A stretch of 64,000 nucleotides of DNA from Hippophae tibetana (Eukaryota; Streptophyta; Magnoliopsida; Rosales; Elaeagnaceae), in assembly GCA_037013495.1 (NCBI GenBank), contig CM072812.1, forward strand, positions 36,926,001 to 36,990,000. The letters run 5' to 3'. The notes below the pieces were generated by a model, which searched no databases, was not told the DNA's origin, and saw only the letters and a list, made by a program, of their open reading frames with translations. Positions 13,078 through 25,563 of the stretch are shown piece by piece. A program made the translations under genes and the position numbers. Every line of letters starts with the position of its first letter. Position 1 is the stretch's first letter.

Positions 13078-14285
13078 TTGAGTAAAGAGAAATCAAAGTT
13101 ACCTATTACCATTGATAACAAAAAAGGAAGCTCAAAGGAAAAACTGATGGACAAAATATCTTCTAAGAAGTCTACTTTGGTACCAACAAAAAAACCAATT
13201 TCATATACATATGACCAAATTAGTGGGTTTTCGAAGCATGTTAGATTTCTTATAGTTGCATGCTCATCTATATCTTCGGTTAATGATCTTATTTTTAAAG
13301 TTCCAATGGAAGTTCAAATCTTAGGCAATGAATTTCCTATTTTTCTATTAGTTGAGTGTGTAGAACAATTTTACACAAAGGTGAAGATTGACTATTCAGT
13401 TGTCAAATTATGGATACGGTTAGTTTATCTGATTTTAATTTATTTTTAATTTTATGATACGTTAAAAGTTATCACTTGATATTTTATTTTGATTGTATTC
13501 TTTGTCATTAATTTTTGAACTTATTTCCTAGGCGATGCTATGATGAGTTGAAAAAAATTTGAATGATGTGATTAAATTTATTGATCTAAGTTGGTTGTAT
13601 GTCATTAAGAAGAAGAAAACACAAACTCAAATTGCAAGACACGTTTTTGAAAGGATGCAAAATACTCGAGAGAAAGATAAGTGGATTAGTTGTATAATAT
13701 TTATGAAAAATTATGTTATGTAATTAAATGAACTTACTAATATATATCTTACTATAAATTGATATAGGTATCATTGGATCTTAATTGTGTACGAGCCATT
13801 CATAAATATCATTTATTATTTGGACTCAATGTGGAGTAAAGTGTTCTCTAATATTGAAAAAATTATGAATGAGTAAGTTATATTTTTTTAAAATTTAATA
13901 TTCTTGTTAACAGTAAGTTCAATGTATCTTCCTAATTAACTCTTATTTATTTTACCTTCATTATGTAGAGTTCATATTATGTTTAATGGTCATCAAAATC
14001 GAAGGTCTCAAGGTTTACCAATATGGTCTAGAATGAGAGTTATAATTAATGCATGGTTTATTAAACTCCTTAAATTCAATCTTATAGATTTTTCATATCT
14101 ATTTATATTCACTAAAAGTACTAACAATATTTATTGATAATATCTATGTAATGTCTTTTTGATTTGATGATATATATTAATCTTACAACTCAATTTTTCA
14201 TTCTAATGAGCAGTGTCCTAAGCAAGATGATTTAGTAACTTGTAAGTATTATGTATTTATGTTTATGAGGATAATTATTGTCAAT
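13078..14285 (+). pseudogene. Second CACTA gene, 3' part with Ulp1-like (C48) protease region, element 1
   Basis: Exons follow a lysine-rich linker (13078-13449) that contains YTYDQISGFSKHVRF and KVPMEVQILGNEF. Next come a piece with DLSWLYVIKKKKTQTQ (about 13580), an exon beginning after the acceptor at 13766 that reads HWILIVYEPFINIIYYLDSMWS, then NGHQNRRSQGLPIWSRMR (13985-14040), and finally CPKQDDLVTCKYYVFMFMR (14214-14270). These match in order the Ulp1/SENP cysteine-protease layout: catalytic His (codon 13772), Asp (13823), Gln (14223) and Cys (14241). Ulp1-family enzymes process or remove SUMO; related domains are known in some plant CACTA and Mutator-like elements. The usual glycine after the catalytic Cys is Lys here. 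Frameshifts or undetected introns separate the pieces, so it is probably inactive. Confidence 0.65.
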
Positions 14286-14403
14286 CCACTTGTTTCTATT
14301 ATTGACTTGATAATAATTTCAATAATTCTATGTATTTTCATTTCTTATTTTATTCATGATTTTATTTTTTTATTAATCAAAATAGGTGGTTAATTAGCTA
14401 ACA

Positions 14404-14429
14404 ATATATATATATATATATATATATAT
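14404..14429. repeat. (TA)n microsatellite
   Basis: AT dinucleotide run in the 3' noncoding part of CACTA element 1. Confidence 0.9.
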
Positions 14430-14634
14430 GGGATGAGATATGGAATGAGTAAGCAAAATTCACAAATCGATTCTTACAACTATAACTCACCATATAGTTA
14501 AATAAAACACTAAGGTGAATGATGTGGGATGTTCATGATTGGTTTTTTAATCAAAAATCTAGATTTCATGTTTCATTTTTAGAACAAGAAGTAGATAGGA
14601 CTCTTGTGTGTTCTTAATGTTGTACATGCATGAT

Positions 14635-15240
14635 TATAGTAATGTAATCTCGATGTTGGTATGCTCATATATAATAGATTCTTATATTCACAGGTATTGT
14701 CCAACGCTTGTAAGGACCTTTCGTCTGTATCTCTGTTATGCGTAATTGATATGTGTATTACTAAATAATAATGTTGCTACTGTTATTGATATTGGTAGTA
14801 CTAAATAATAATGTTGTTGTTGTTATTGATATGAGTATTACTGATTTTGTTAAATTGTCTCTCAATTTTTTGTTTTATATCGAGTATCATAAATTTACTT
14901 AGAGGCTAGATAAGAATTTCACGATTGTCACTCTTGAACAGGTTAAAGAATTACTTATTATGGGCCATTTTTTATATATGCAGGAACAAATTTAGATTGA
15001 AGGACTTATTGTGTAAATCTGAGGTATTGCTTATATTTATGTAATCTGAATGTTGGTATATTCATATATAGTAGATGTTTATATTCACAGGTACTATCCC
15101 ACAATGTCATTTATTATAGATATTTTTATGACATTATAATCATGATGTAACCTATATATTAAAAATAAATAAGTAGAGAGGACTCTTGTGTTCTGGATTT
15201 TTTTATATGTAGGATTATATTCATAGAAACTGGATGTTGA
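14635..15240 (+). repeat. Dispersed direct repeats in the 3' noncoding part of CACTA element 1
   Basis: A module with GATGTTGGTATGCTCATATA and TTATATTCACAGGTA occurs at 14652-14700 and again at about 15046-15095 with a few changes; a partial third copy is near 15230. Between them at 14740-14850 is a short array built on ACTAAATAATAATGTTG repeated twice with TTGATAT spacers. No gene is seen in this stretch. Confidence 0.6.
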
Positions 15241-15595
15241 TATACTCATACTAAATTCTTTTTTTATGAGGAAATTAATGCATGTTGCTAAGGGCATAGA
15301 TTTTGAAGAATAACATTATTACAATGAGACTTACTTTTTTTCATATTGATTTAGATTGTAGACTATGATTAGTTAGCAGCTTTAAAGTTTTTCTTGTATT
15401 TTTTTTTAATATTTTTGGAATTCTTTAATTAGTTAGTTTTTATTATATATGTTTTATTGTATCGTTTTATTAAACTCTTAATGTAATATCTCTTTTAAAT
15501 TTAATATAATTAATCTAATTTTTTTAATTTTCTTAGTTTATTTTAATTTACATTTGAAAATTGAGTTTAACCGAAATATTAATTATCATTTTGAT

Positions 15596-15765
15596 TATAA
15601 GTCTATGACCTCGGTTATAGCAAAACCGTGGCCATAGGTGAGACTTATAACCTCGATTTTTCAATAACCAAGGCCATAGGTAATGACTTTTGGTCTCTCT
15701 CACTTAGATCTCGGTTCTTATAACCGAGACCATAGATCTATGATCACAGTTAAAAATTGAGGCCA
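15596..15765 (-). repeat. Subterminal inverted repeat cluster of CACTA element 1
   Basis: Several short copies of ACCGAGGCCATAG-like sequence in both orientations (for example CCTCGGTTATAG at 15610, ACCGAGACCATAG at about 15720). A related copy, AACCGAGGTTATAG, lies near the left end at about 6200. In En/Spm such subterminal repeats bind the second element protein; that role is inferred here. Confidence 0.6.
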
Positions 15766-15789
15766 TAAACACATATTTTAGTAACGAGG

Positions 15790-16664
15790 GTTAATTAGAT
15801 TTAGGGATATAGCCAAGATTATTATTTAGATGAGACAATACACGTAAATTTAATAATAAAAATGAATAAGTTTGGTACTGTTTGAATTACTATATTGAAA
15901 TTTTATAAATTTTTGAATCAAATTATTATAGAATAAATGTAAAAATTAAATTATATGAAAGAAAAATAAATAATAAGATCAATATTACATAATATAAATA
16001 ATATTGAAATCATCTAATTAGACGTCGTTTAAGTTAAACTATAACTACTTAAACTCGTTCAATGTTAAATTTTATCTAATTGAACCCGTTCAATATTATT
16101 GAGTGTTATTTTTGTTATTATATATATTTTTTAGGTGTTATTTGATATAGTTTCTATAAAATCTATGAGAATATGTTAAACATTTATTACTATACTAAAG
16201 TCTAGTTCGTAAAAGTTGTATAATAATAGAATACAAATAAAAAAATATGAAAAATATAGATATACACGTAATATAACAAAGGAAAAAAAAATAATATTCA
16301 AATTATAAACTTGAGAGAGAGAATTGCTATATACTTTTGTAACATAAAGAGAAATATTTATAAATATAATAAAAATATATATTTATCAAAAAGTTTAGAA
16401 AGTTAAACTGTGTAACGTGAATATATATACATTAATTTGACTTGTATTTTAAATAAGCATATATTTTAATGTTATTTTCTTTGAATTTAGAAAAAATATA
16501 TTTTACAATTATATTCTACACAATTTTTCATGTTTAATTTTTTTATTTATGCTTGAATTGTTTAAATGGAGTTAAGTATATTATTTGATATGAAAAAAAA
16601 TTAATAATTTATTATATATTTTATTTATATTCATTATAAATTAAAAAAACTCTTTATTTAAATT

Positions 16665-16710
<46 letters not shown>

Positions 16711-17197
16711 CTTTAATTCTACCCTACTAATTACACCATTTTGTTTGTTTATAACAAATGTTGTTGATTGAATTCTTTATTCAATTTCACTAACAATTAT
16801 GTTATTAATTTATTGAAAATTATTTTAATATAATTTTTTATGAATAGTTATTTTATTAATGATGATTAAGTATGTTATTTAAAAACAAATAAATATGATG
16901 ATATTAAATATTGAAGAATTAAATTTATTAATATTTTCATTTTCTATTTCTATATTGAATTTTTGTAAAAATTATGATTCAAAATATATTTTTATCAATT
17001 TAGTTAAATTTTAAATAATACATGTATATTATATATATATATTTTTAAATTTAATAAAAGAGATAATTTTAACACTCATAATGTTTAATAAAGAATTTAC
17101 TATTTATTATGTATATACCAACGAGGTGTGACTTGACAATATAAAGCTTATTCAGATGTATTAAAAACTTGAGAATCGACTCTCAATTACATTATAT
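15790..17197. other. AT-rich spacer without a recognisable gene
   Basis: Low-complexity AT-rich sequence. It includes a long (TA)n run at 16670-16707. I see no coding or RNA-gene signal. Confidence 0.7.
16670..16707. repeat. (TA)n microsatellite
   Basis: Uninterrupted AT dinucleotide run of about 38 bp. Confidence 0.9.
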
Positions 17198-17205
17198 GTG
17201 CATAC

Positions 17206-17630
17206 TAGGAATGGGCACGGGGACGGGCGGGGACGGTTTTTGATATAATCATCCCCGAACCGAATTATATAACCTATAATCGAAACCGCTCGAAAACCGT
17301 TACGGTTCGGGGACGGTTTTTTACCCGCGGGTAACGGTTCGGGACGGTTATGAAAAAATCCCAAAAAAAACCCGAAATATATATATAATTTAATTTATTA
17401 AATATATATAATTAATTTTTTATTTATAATTTAATATATAATTTAATTAATTAAATATAATTAATTTCGGGTACGGGCAGGTACGGTTTTTAGTATAATC
17501 GTTACCGAACCGTAACCGTTGTTTCATATTCGGTTTTTACCCGAAACCGTCCCCGTCCCCGAATTTTACCGGTTAAAAACCGAACCGCCGGTTCGGATAA
17601 CCGAACCCGCGGTTTTTTTGCCCATCCCTA
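17206..17630. mobile_element. hAT-type MITE, 425 bp, with exact 8-bp TSD
   Basis: Terminal inverted repeats TAGGAATGGGCA at the left and TGCCCATCCCTA at the right. The flanks carry a perfect 8-bp direct repeat, GTGCATAC (17198-17205 and 17631-17638), the hallmark of hAT insertion. The interior is made of GC-rich inverted modules (GGGGACGGG, ACGGTTCGGG, CCGGTTCGG) around an AT-rich core and has no transposase, so it is non-autonomous. The many self-complementary CCGAACCG/CGGTTCGG blocks allow strong hairpins. Confidence 0.9.
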
Positions 17631-18027
17631 GTGCATACAACACTAACACGTGCATTGCACGGATTCAAAAATTAGTAATAATTATAAAAATATATAATTT
17701 TTTCAAGTTATTACAAAAGAGTGAAAACTATTTTTTATAAAAATAATACTTAATTTTTGTAGTTATATTTTATGTAATTTAATTTAATTATCATTAAAAA
17801 TTAATTATATAAATACAAAATAAGTTTTTAGAAATAGTTTTAACTTAAATAAATTATAATTAAAAGAAAAGTATAAAAATAAATATAAAAAATAAAAATA
17901 AGATAATTATTTTTAATAATAATATAACTAAATTATCATAAAAAAAATTTAAATTTTATTTCAAAAGTTGAACGGTATAGATTGTAAATTTGTAGTTATT
18001 AAATTGTAATATTTTTAAAATATTTAA

Positions 18028-18031
<4 letters not shown>

Positions 18032-18065
<34 letters not shown>
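18032..18065. repeat. (TA)n microsatellite
   Basis: AT dinucleotide run of about 34 bp. Confidence 0.9.
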
Positions 18066-18072
<7 letters not shown>

Positions 18073-18693
18073 ACACATTTTAGTAAAAAATAAATTTCCC
18101 AAAAATCATAAAAAAGCTATATGAAATCCATTTTTATTCTCTTAAACTTGGCACGTTGAAGATTGATTAGTTGTAATTGGGGTTGGTTGATGTTGATAAC
18201 AGTTTGGTTACTCTTTGACTCTAAAAAAAGTTTTACTTCATAAATAAGAAAGCATAATAAAAAAGTGAACTTTATTTAACTTAATATTTTAAATAAAATG
18301 ATATTTATTTAATCGCGTAAAGATAGAATTCAATTTAATCGCATTCACGTGAAATTGACAACTATGAAATTAGTGATTTATTTAATAGTTTTGGTATGAT
18401 TCATCCTTTCATTGCTTCAAATAATATGTTTAAATTATATTAAAATATTTTTAATTTAAATATATATATAAAATTAACTTAATCTGAATGAAATTTTCCT
18501 ATTAGGTCAATAAAATAGTAACAGAAATATTAAGTGCACAAAAAAAATCATTTTTATTTTATATTTTTAATAACGTAATAAATATTTTTTTTTTGAAATT
18601 AAAATTAAAATAAATTAAATAATTATTTTAATTTTATGTTTCTTTATAAAATAATAAATAAATATATGATTTAGAATTAAAATTAATTAAATA

Positions 18694-19000
18694 ATTGAAT
18701 AGTATAAAATAGAAAGAAATTAAAAATAGAAGATAGGTATTAAATATCTCATAATTATTTAATTTAAATATTTTAATTACGTAATAATATAAATTTTATA
18801 TTTTTTTCAAAAATGTCATTAATCTCATAATTTTTTAGTTGAATATTTATTTATAAAATTTAGGCATTAACAAGTACTTATTTTTAATATTTTTGATTAA
18901 TTTTCATAATAATTAAATTAATTAAGTAATTAAATAGTATAAAATAGAAAGAAATTAAAAATAGAAGCTAATTAAGTACTAAATATCTCATAATTATATA
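18694..19000 (+). repeat. Pair of direct repeats about 235 bp apart
   Basis: Two copies of a roughly 70-bp AT-rich unit sharing AGTATAAAATAGAAAGAAAT and TAAATATCTCATAATTAT. The second copy carries small differences. This looks like a local duplication in spacer DNA. Confidence 0.6.
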
Positions 19001-19731
19001 ATTTAATTACGTAATTAATTATTATAGTGAATATTATAACTTCCATAATTTTTTAGAAAATTTCATATTAATCTAATAATTTTTTAATTGAATATTTTAA
19101 ATATTTTTGATTGATTGAAAGTATTAATTTTAATAAATTATAAGATTAAAAATATTTATTTTTTTATAATAATTAAATTGATAATATCTAACTTAAGAAT
19201 AAAATATTATAAATTTTTTAAAAATTAAAAAAAGATAATTATAAAACTAATATATTTATTTCATAAAAATTATAATTAAAATATAATTTTCCAATTAAAA
19301 AGGTAGGGATATATAATTAATTTTGAGCAAAATAAAGAAACTGATAAATGATTTAGTAGCGGGTATTCAAATATAAGAAACAAAATGGCACGTGGTGTAC
19401 CTATTGATTGAGAGTAGGATCCACGGGACAATTGATTGAGTGTACTTAACTTGTGGGCCCTGTGAATGTAGTAACTCCCTCCAAGTAAACACAGTAGCAA
19501 AGATAGAGAAAAAGAAGGCTTTCGATGACCATTGACTGAGCTTAAGTCAGTTTTGGGTTGCGAAAGAAAGCATGATATGATTATGACTTTTTCTGTCTAA
19601 CAACACCTGCCTTTATGTGTGTGCTTCGGTTCGTGGAAAGTGAACTTTTGTGAACCACAAGATATTTTGCCTCTAATAAGATAACAAAAACTTTTGAAGA
19701 AAACAAAAATAAAAAAATTAAGAAGAAAATA

Positions 19732-19763
<32 letters not shown>

Positions 19764-21214
19764 AAAAGTGCTGAATTTATTATTATTATTTTCAATAAAA
19801 AATAATAGTTTAATTTTATAGATAAAATTTTATTTTCAACTATCTATATATAATATATATATTTAAAATATGATGTATTTATTTTTTATAATATTAAAAA
19901 ATGTATATATTTATGAAATAAAAGTAAAATCGGTAACTTTTATTAAGATTCCGTGGATTGTAATATAATTTATGTTATGAATTTTTTGATTTATATAGAA
20001 AATTAATAAAAATAAAATTTCTTATACATTTTTAAATTCTTTTGAAGTTGAGTAAAAAAAAAAGAAATAATTTTGATGATAATTTAAATCAAAAGTACAT
20101 CCATTAGAATATTTATAATGTTAAAATATTTTAAAACCAACATGACTTTTAAATTTTTTTGAATTAAAATTTCAATAACACCTTTAGTTAAAGACACTAG
20201 ATTTTTTCAAAGTTTTTAAAACTTTAATTAAATACTCATAAATTTTAAAATTAGATTAAAATAATTTAAAATTACAATTAAATACATCCCTCTTATCGCC
20301 AACACATGTCCTACTGTCGGCAGCAGTCAGCTTTTCAGAAACAAAAGCAGAGAAAAAATGAGAGAAAAATAAGTTGTAATGTTTGTTAACATAATTAGAA
20401 TTTATAAATCGAAATGAAAATGACAATTCTTATCACCATTGAAATGTCTTATTTAAGCTATAGTTGTCCAAATAAAGTAATTTAGGTTTCTAACTCTAAG
20501 TACCCAATAAAGAATTAAATTTCTTGTGTGATTATTAGTCACATTGGGTTTCAGTTAAATATCAAGGCAACATTGGATTTCTACGAGTAATTTTGGGCAG
20601 GTGGTTTGCTCGGGCTATTAAGAAAAAGAATATCACTTGAATGTATATCAATGAATTGCTGTAAAAATTAGCGATGGGGTTTCATTCCTCATTAGAGTAC
20701 CCAAGTTTACGAGGGCTTGAACTTTCTATAGAAGCATCGGTGTACCTTTTACATAATTTAGAGGTATGTCCTAACAACAATCTTAACATCAGCTGAAACC
20801 AAAGAACGTCAAAATTCTACAATCAATTGGATTTTAGCACATGGAGGTTTGTCAGAAAGTAGCTTCCATTAGTCGACTTTAGTTTTGATGGAAATTTCAA
20901 TGGAAATACGGTGTCATTTTGCTGTTGTAGTTCTGTGTTTTCAGTCCACTGCTAACAAATAAACCAAATCAAACGGTTACAACACAGGAAAAGAGATTGG
21001 CAGATTCAAACTTCTATGAAACAATTGAAATATAAAATATTTTCACGCTTTGGTAAAGATATTGAAATTCATATAGCTAATATGGATATTTGGATAATGC
21101 TGTGATAGAACAATCTTAAATAAAGTCCAATATTGAAATTATTGCTGAAAAATAAATTAAACAGGAAAAAGCTTCAGAACCTGAACTGCAGAGGCAAAGT
21201 TTTTTATAACTTTC

Positions 21215-24200
21215 TCAGGTCTTCCACACTTTTATGGTACCATCAACTGAGCCAGTTATCATACACTGGTCCTTTGGGTGATAACTCACACTTGTAACCT
21301 GCCCACAAGCTATTGGTTAAACTTTGATATCTAGAATAAACAATTAGCAGGAGTGTACATACACTTTAAGTGAAAATGATAATCCAGCTTCATGAGCACA
21401 AACTAAAGCATTTGGTGGAAAAAGAAAGAACCGAACAGTTACACGTCAATATAGGCTCCACAAATGGAAAAGAACACGCCCAGTTAGAGCCACATAATGT
21501 AGTGAAAAAATCAACTTTCAACGGTAAAGTGAAGAGTCCGTTTGCATGTGCTTTTCATAGAAGTGGTTTCGAGAAAAGTGATTTGAAATAAAGTGGTTCA
21601 GTCAGAAGAAGTTCTATGAGGAGAATGTAGGTCATTAGATGTTTGATATATAAAATTGTTACAAGTGGTTTTGAGTGACTTTTTTTAATTATTTTATAAA
21701 AGAGAGCATGCATGCAAATCTAGTTCTCTCCAAAGTGCGGATTATTTCTAAACGATTAAGAGTGCCTCTTAGAATTTGAAAGTTCTTGTTATGGAGATTG
21801 CCAAACCCCACTAGAAGTGTTTTACTTTTAACCCATTTGAAGTACTTTCAATCCTTTTCCATAGGAGAAGCTCCAAATGGGCTTGAAACTGAAGTAAAGA
21901 AAGTCGGTTAATTAAATAGCATGAAATCCTTCCCAATTACATAAAAAGAAAAGAAAAGAAAATGAAAGTGAACTCCAAATAATAATGAGATATTTTGATA
22001 TTTCAGAGTGAGCTCAAAACACATCGCACTGAATAATCGGAAACTTGGAATTTGGAACTTTTCGTTTTCAGACAACGTGGACTTCAAACTTTGCATCAAA
22101 ATATTGTATGATTTATTTTCCTTGCTAAGTTAAGATTCAAACAATTAAATACTATACTTTTTAGATCAACCTCCAGCCGGCAACCAGGCTGATCAACAGA
22201 ACAGAAAGAGAAATATTCAAAATGCAGATGCAACAGAAAAATGTTCGACTTATTATAACAGATAACGGTGCAGCATTTTCACAGTAATTTCAAAATTTAT
22301 CTGCACTATGTTCCACCCAAGTTGGGTCATCTACTTAGCATGCTTATAAGTTATATCTATAGTGTGAATCTGACGGATTACAAAATGTCTAATGTAAGAC
22401 CTTAAATCTTCACATCATGGTCATATGGAAGCTTCCTTCTTTTGGAGAAGAGAAAAGTACAGATTTGTTTCATAAAATAGAAAGGTTATGAAAGAGGTAC
22501 AACACTAACCTCTGTGTTTAGCACATATGACATATGGGTCGAATAGCCACAAAGTCAAACAGAAAAGAAAATTGAGATACAGGTGTCCAAAAACATATCA
22601 AAAGAGAAAAAATATATCTCTCGGATATGTCAAAAAGTTCACCAGATTGTGCAAAGTAAACTAATGACAAACAATTGAAGCCCAAACCTTCATGAACACA
22701 GGTGAAAGCTATACAATTACCATTATCTTTTTACTAAAGGCTAAAATACTTGAAGATTAAAAAGAGCTCTTACCACTGAGGCATGAGCTCGGAAGCTTGA
22801 CACTACAGATGCATCCACCAGATCCCAGAAATAAATGAAGCCATCCTCAGATCCACCAGTTACGTGAGCATCGTCATTGGTAAGGCAGCAATCTAGTTTA
22901 TAAGACTAATAAATAAATTTAAGTTTAAATAAAACCACAGTTCATATACACAATAAAAGAGTATGTGATTCATGATAATGTCAAAAGAAAAGACCAGTCA
23001 GCTTAGAACCAATGGGTAAGAAACACATTGAAAATTTGAAATAGAAAATTCATAAGTAGAAATGGAAGAAAAGATTCATCTGTATGCTGACCTTGCAATT
23101 ATGTCCTTTATATTCTTGCAGTAGTTCACCAGCAGACCTACAACAAGAAAGATGCCTTAAAACTGAATGGGAAATCAAAACTATATATGCCTGTATCAAA
23201 AAGTTCTACTAACCATATTACCTGTCTAAAAGCCGCAAAGTAGAATCCAAGCAACCAGCTAATATGCAGTTACCATCATTTGACATTGAAATACAGTTGA
23301 CAGGCTGCCCCAGATTATCAGATAGTTCTCTACCTGATATAGCATACCAAAAGACCATAATTGCATCAGTCACTAGAAAAATCAAGTTTAATATTAATAT
23401 TAAGAGATTAAATCAAACATGCAGTTACTACTTCTCAACTGTTAGATTACTCTTTAAGAGTGTAGAAATATTGAGCATGTAAACTACTAAAGAACAATAT
23501 GCAACATACCTACCCATACGAATATCAAATGTTCGAACAGTTCCATCCACACTCCCACCAATAACTTCAGTTTTAGTTACAATAACAGACATCACACTGT
23601 CTTGAAATGAGTCAATGATCTACACATTAACCACAATTTTGTTAAAAACACATAACAATCATCTCAAAAACAAATTCCAAAAAGAAAACAAAAGATGCTA
23701 ACCTGAATTGGTTCAGTACTATGAGACCTGCAGTCCCAAGCACGCAATGACTGATCAAAACCCGCCGAAACCACAACAGACGCATACTCATTAAACTTTA
23801 CAGCATTCACCTGTACAATCCCAACATAAAAAAGATAAAAGAAAGACCTTAATAATGCAGACAAAAAAACATAAATACCCAAGTGGGTAATCCAAAAATT
23901 ACACTAGAAGTTCCACTTACCTCACCCTCATGACCACGAAACTTACGAATGACACGGCCAGTGGAGACATCCCAATAAAAAATTTGCCGATCACCGCCAC
24001 AAGAACATAGCTTGGAGTTATCCCTATATGACAAAAAGTAAGCAGATAAATTTTAGCTGAAATTGTTACTACAAAACCTGAAAAAGAAAACAAATGGGTG
24101 AATGGGAAAATGGGCATTTGAATTACGGGGTGACATGGACGTCTCGAACTTCACGGCCATGAGATTTGTAGGTCTTGATGTGAATTCCACGATGGGGGTT

Positions 24201-24335
24201 CCATAGTCGGATGGTACGGTCTTTGCCACAGCTCAAGCAGTAATTTCCGTCACCGTTAAACCTCGCCGCTAGAACTGCTCCTTCGTGGCCTTTCAGCACG
24301 TTAACCTCCTTCTTTGGCAGCTGCGCCACGCTCAT
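21215..24335 (-). CDS. WDR83: WD40-repeat protein, WDR83/MORG1 homologue, complete
   Basis: Complete eight-exon gene on the minus strand: 24335-24127, 24023-23921, 23810-23703, 23619-23514, 23333-23222, 23137-23092, 22905-22774 and 21298-21215. The exons sum to 900 nt, giving 299 residues plus stop, with GT-AG junctions throughout. The product is a seven-bladed WD40 propeller. Repeat signatures include GHEGAVLAARFNGDGNYCLS, DRTIRLWNP, GGDRQIFYWDVSTGRVIRKF, DQSLRAWDCRS, CLDSTLRLLD, GGSEDGFIYFWDL and VDGTIKVWKT. This order and length match WDR83 (MORG1), a scaffold for ERK signalling that is also found with spliceosomes in animals; plant function is less defined. The start is the only in-frame ATG (MSVAQLPKKEVNVLKGHEG). 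Intron 7 is long, about 1.47 kb. The exon 4/5 junction can be drawn in two ways with the same protein. The gene appears intact. Confidence 0.93.
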
Positions 24336-24560
24336 CTCTGATCTCTTGCGTAGAATAGCACTTCAATGTACATTTAGCCCTGCGCGAGCAATATAGCAAG
24401 TCTGGTCCATTTTCCATGTTAGTTTTTTTAGTACTGTGGCCCAAGCTGGATAAATTATCTGGGCCCAGTCCAGAAAGTCATTTTTTCCCATCAAATCCAT
24501 GATTAATTCGCATTTCTGAAATGTGATTTCCATTGCCATACCAAAAGAAAGCTCATTCCT
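24336..24560 (-). promoter_or_regulatory. Upstream region of the WDR83-like gene
   Basis: GC-richer sequence directly upstream of the WD40 start codon (for example CCCTGCGCGAGC near 24380), suggesting a short leader and a TATA-less promoter. No specific element is assigned. Confidence 0.3.
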
Positions 24561-24589
24561 TTCCTTCTTACACCTATTAAAATGATAAA

Positions 24590-24945
24590 AATAAAATTAT
24601 AACTATTTTGAATCGAATTATAAAATATATATTTAAAATCGTTACGATTTTGGGATGGGTAAAAGTTCTGACCAATTATTAAAAAACACATAAAAAACTG
24701 TTTTTTTTACTTTTTAAAAAATTTCTTAATAAATCATAATTATTAATTAATATATAATTTAATTTAATAAATATATATAATTAATTTTGGGTATCAACGC
24801 GAACAGTTATCAATATAACTGTACTTGAACCACACATATTGTTTCATATTCAGTTTTTATTTAAAATCGTACCCATATCTAAAATTTTACTTGATAAAAA
24901 CTAAACCAATAATACGAATAATCGTAATATCGAAATCTTGCCACC
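24590..24945. mobile_element. Degenerate relative of the hAT MITE at 17.2 kb
   Basis: Follows the same order of modules as 17206-17630: a GATTTTGGGATGGGTAAAA-like start, an AT-rich core with ATTAATTAATATATAATT, then TTTCATATTCAGTTTTTA, a CCCATATCTAAAATTTTAC block and CTTGCCACCC at the end. Many C and G bases of the younger copy are T and A here. Termini are eroded and no TSD is recognisable. Confidence 0.65.
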
Positions 24946-25307
24946 CTTTTTTCTTTTGTATCAGGCCCATCTTCTTTTTTATCTTTGATTTTAAATTTTT
25001 CAAGTGTTTTACTTGATGAAAATGGTAAAGGCCTTTCCTTTTTTCCATTACGCTCTTCATTTTTTCTTTTAATCAATTGGTTCAACTTGTCTGCAAGATA
25101 GTTCTGTGAGATAATTGCTCAAACCTTATTAGGTTTGCCTGCTTGGTTGTACACAGCTAGAAGAACAATGTTTTTTTTACCCCTTAAACATGGACCTCCA
25201 TTTGAAAGCTCAAATAGAAACCAATCATGCATAATTGAATACAACATGAGTTAAGGAAAATAAAACATCTTCTACACTTGCGTGAATTCTTCTATGCACT
25301 ATATGAT

Positions 25308-25373
25308 TCATTTCTAGAATCAACATTCATCGATTGTGGGTCATTTCTAGAATCAACATTCATCGATTGTGGG
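25308..25373 (+). repeat. Perfect 33-bp tandem duplication
   Basis: Two adjacent identical units starting TCATTTCTAGAATCAACATT and ending CGATTGTGGG. No coding context. Confidence 0.9.
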
Positions 25374-25563
25374 TTCTTATGATCATTGATTTCGTCCTTG
25401 TATTATTGGTTTATATCTTGGCTAGCTTTGACTTCATATGGTTCTTTTTCCTCAACTAACATATTTTTCCACTTATCTCCAAGGTAGAAAAGCTAGCAAT
25501 GTTTTGCTTTTCTACGGCTTAAAAATGACTCTTATTGTGCTTGATTAAAAATAATATGAGATT

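Larger units (their letters stand above)
6143..15787 (+). mobile_element. CACTA (En/Spm-type) DNA transposon, element 1, about 9.6 kb
   Basis: The left end reads CACTACTATAATAAGTG at 6143. A degenerate inverted counterpart, CACATATTTTAGTAACG, lies at about 15770-15786. GGG at 6140-6142 and GGG at 15788-15790 could be the 3-bp target duplication, but the right terminus is mutated, so its exact base is uncertain. Subterminal repeats of the type AACCGAGGYCATAG occur near 6200 and in several inverted copies at 15600-15760. Inside are a TNP2-like transposase gene (7.7-10.9 kb) and a second multi-exon gene (11.0-14.3 kb), both broken. CACTA elements move by cut and paste. Confidence 0.75.
17640..20280. 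other. AT-rich spacer
   Basis: No coding signal. It contains a (TA)n run at 18032-18065 and a pair of direct repeats at about 18694-18765 and 18929-19000, both with AGTATAAAATAGAAAGAAAT. A slightly more complex stretch lies at 19380-19670, but it shows no conserved frame. Confidence 0.7.

Noticed and set aside
21370-21591. 73-codon plus-strand frame
   Set aside because: It lies inside intron 7 of the WD40 gene on the opposite strand and shows no family features.
23264-23482. 72-codon plus-strand frame within the WD40 locus
   Set aside because: Antisense of WD40 exon 5 and adjoining intron.
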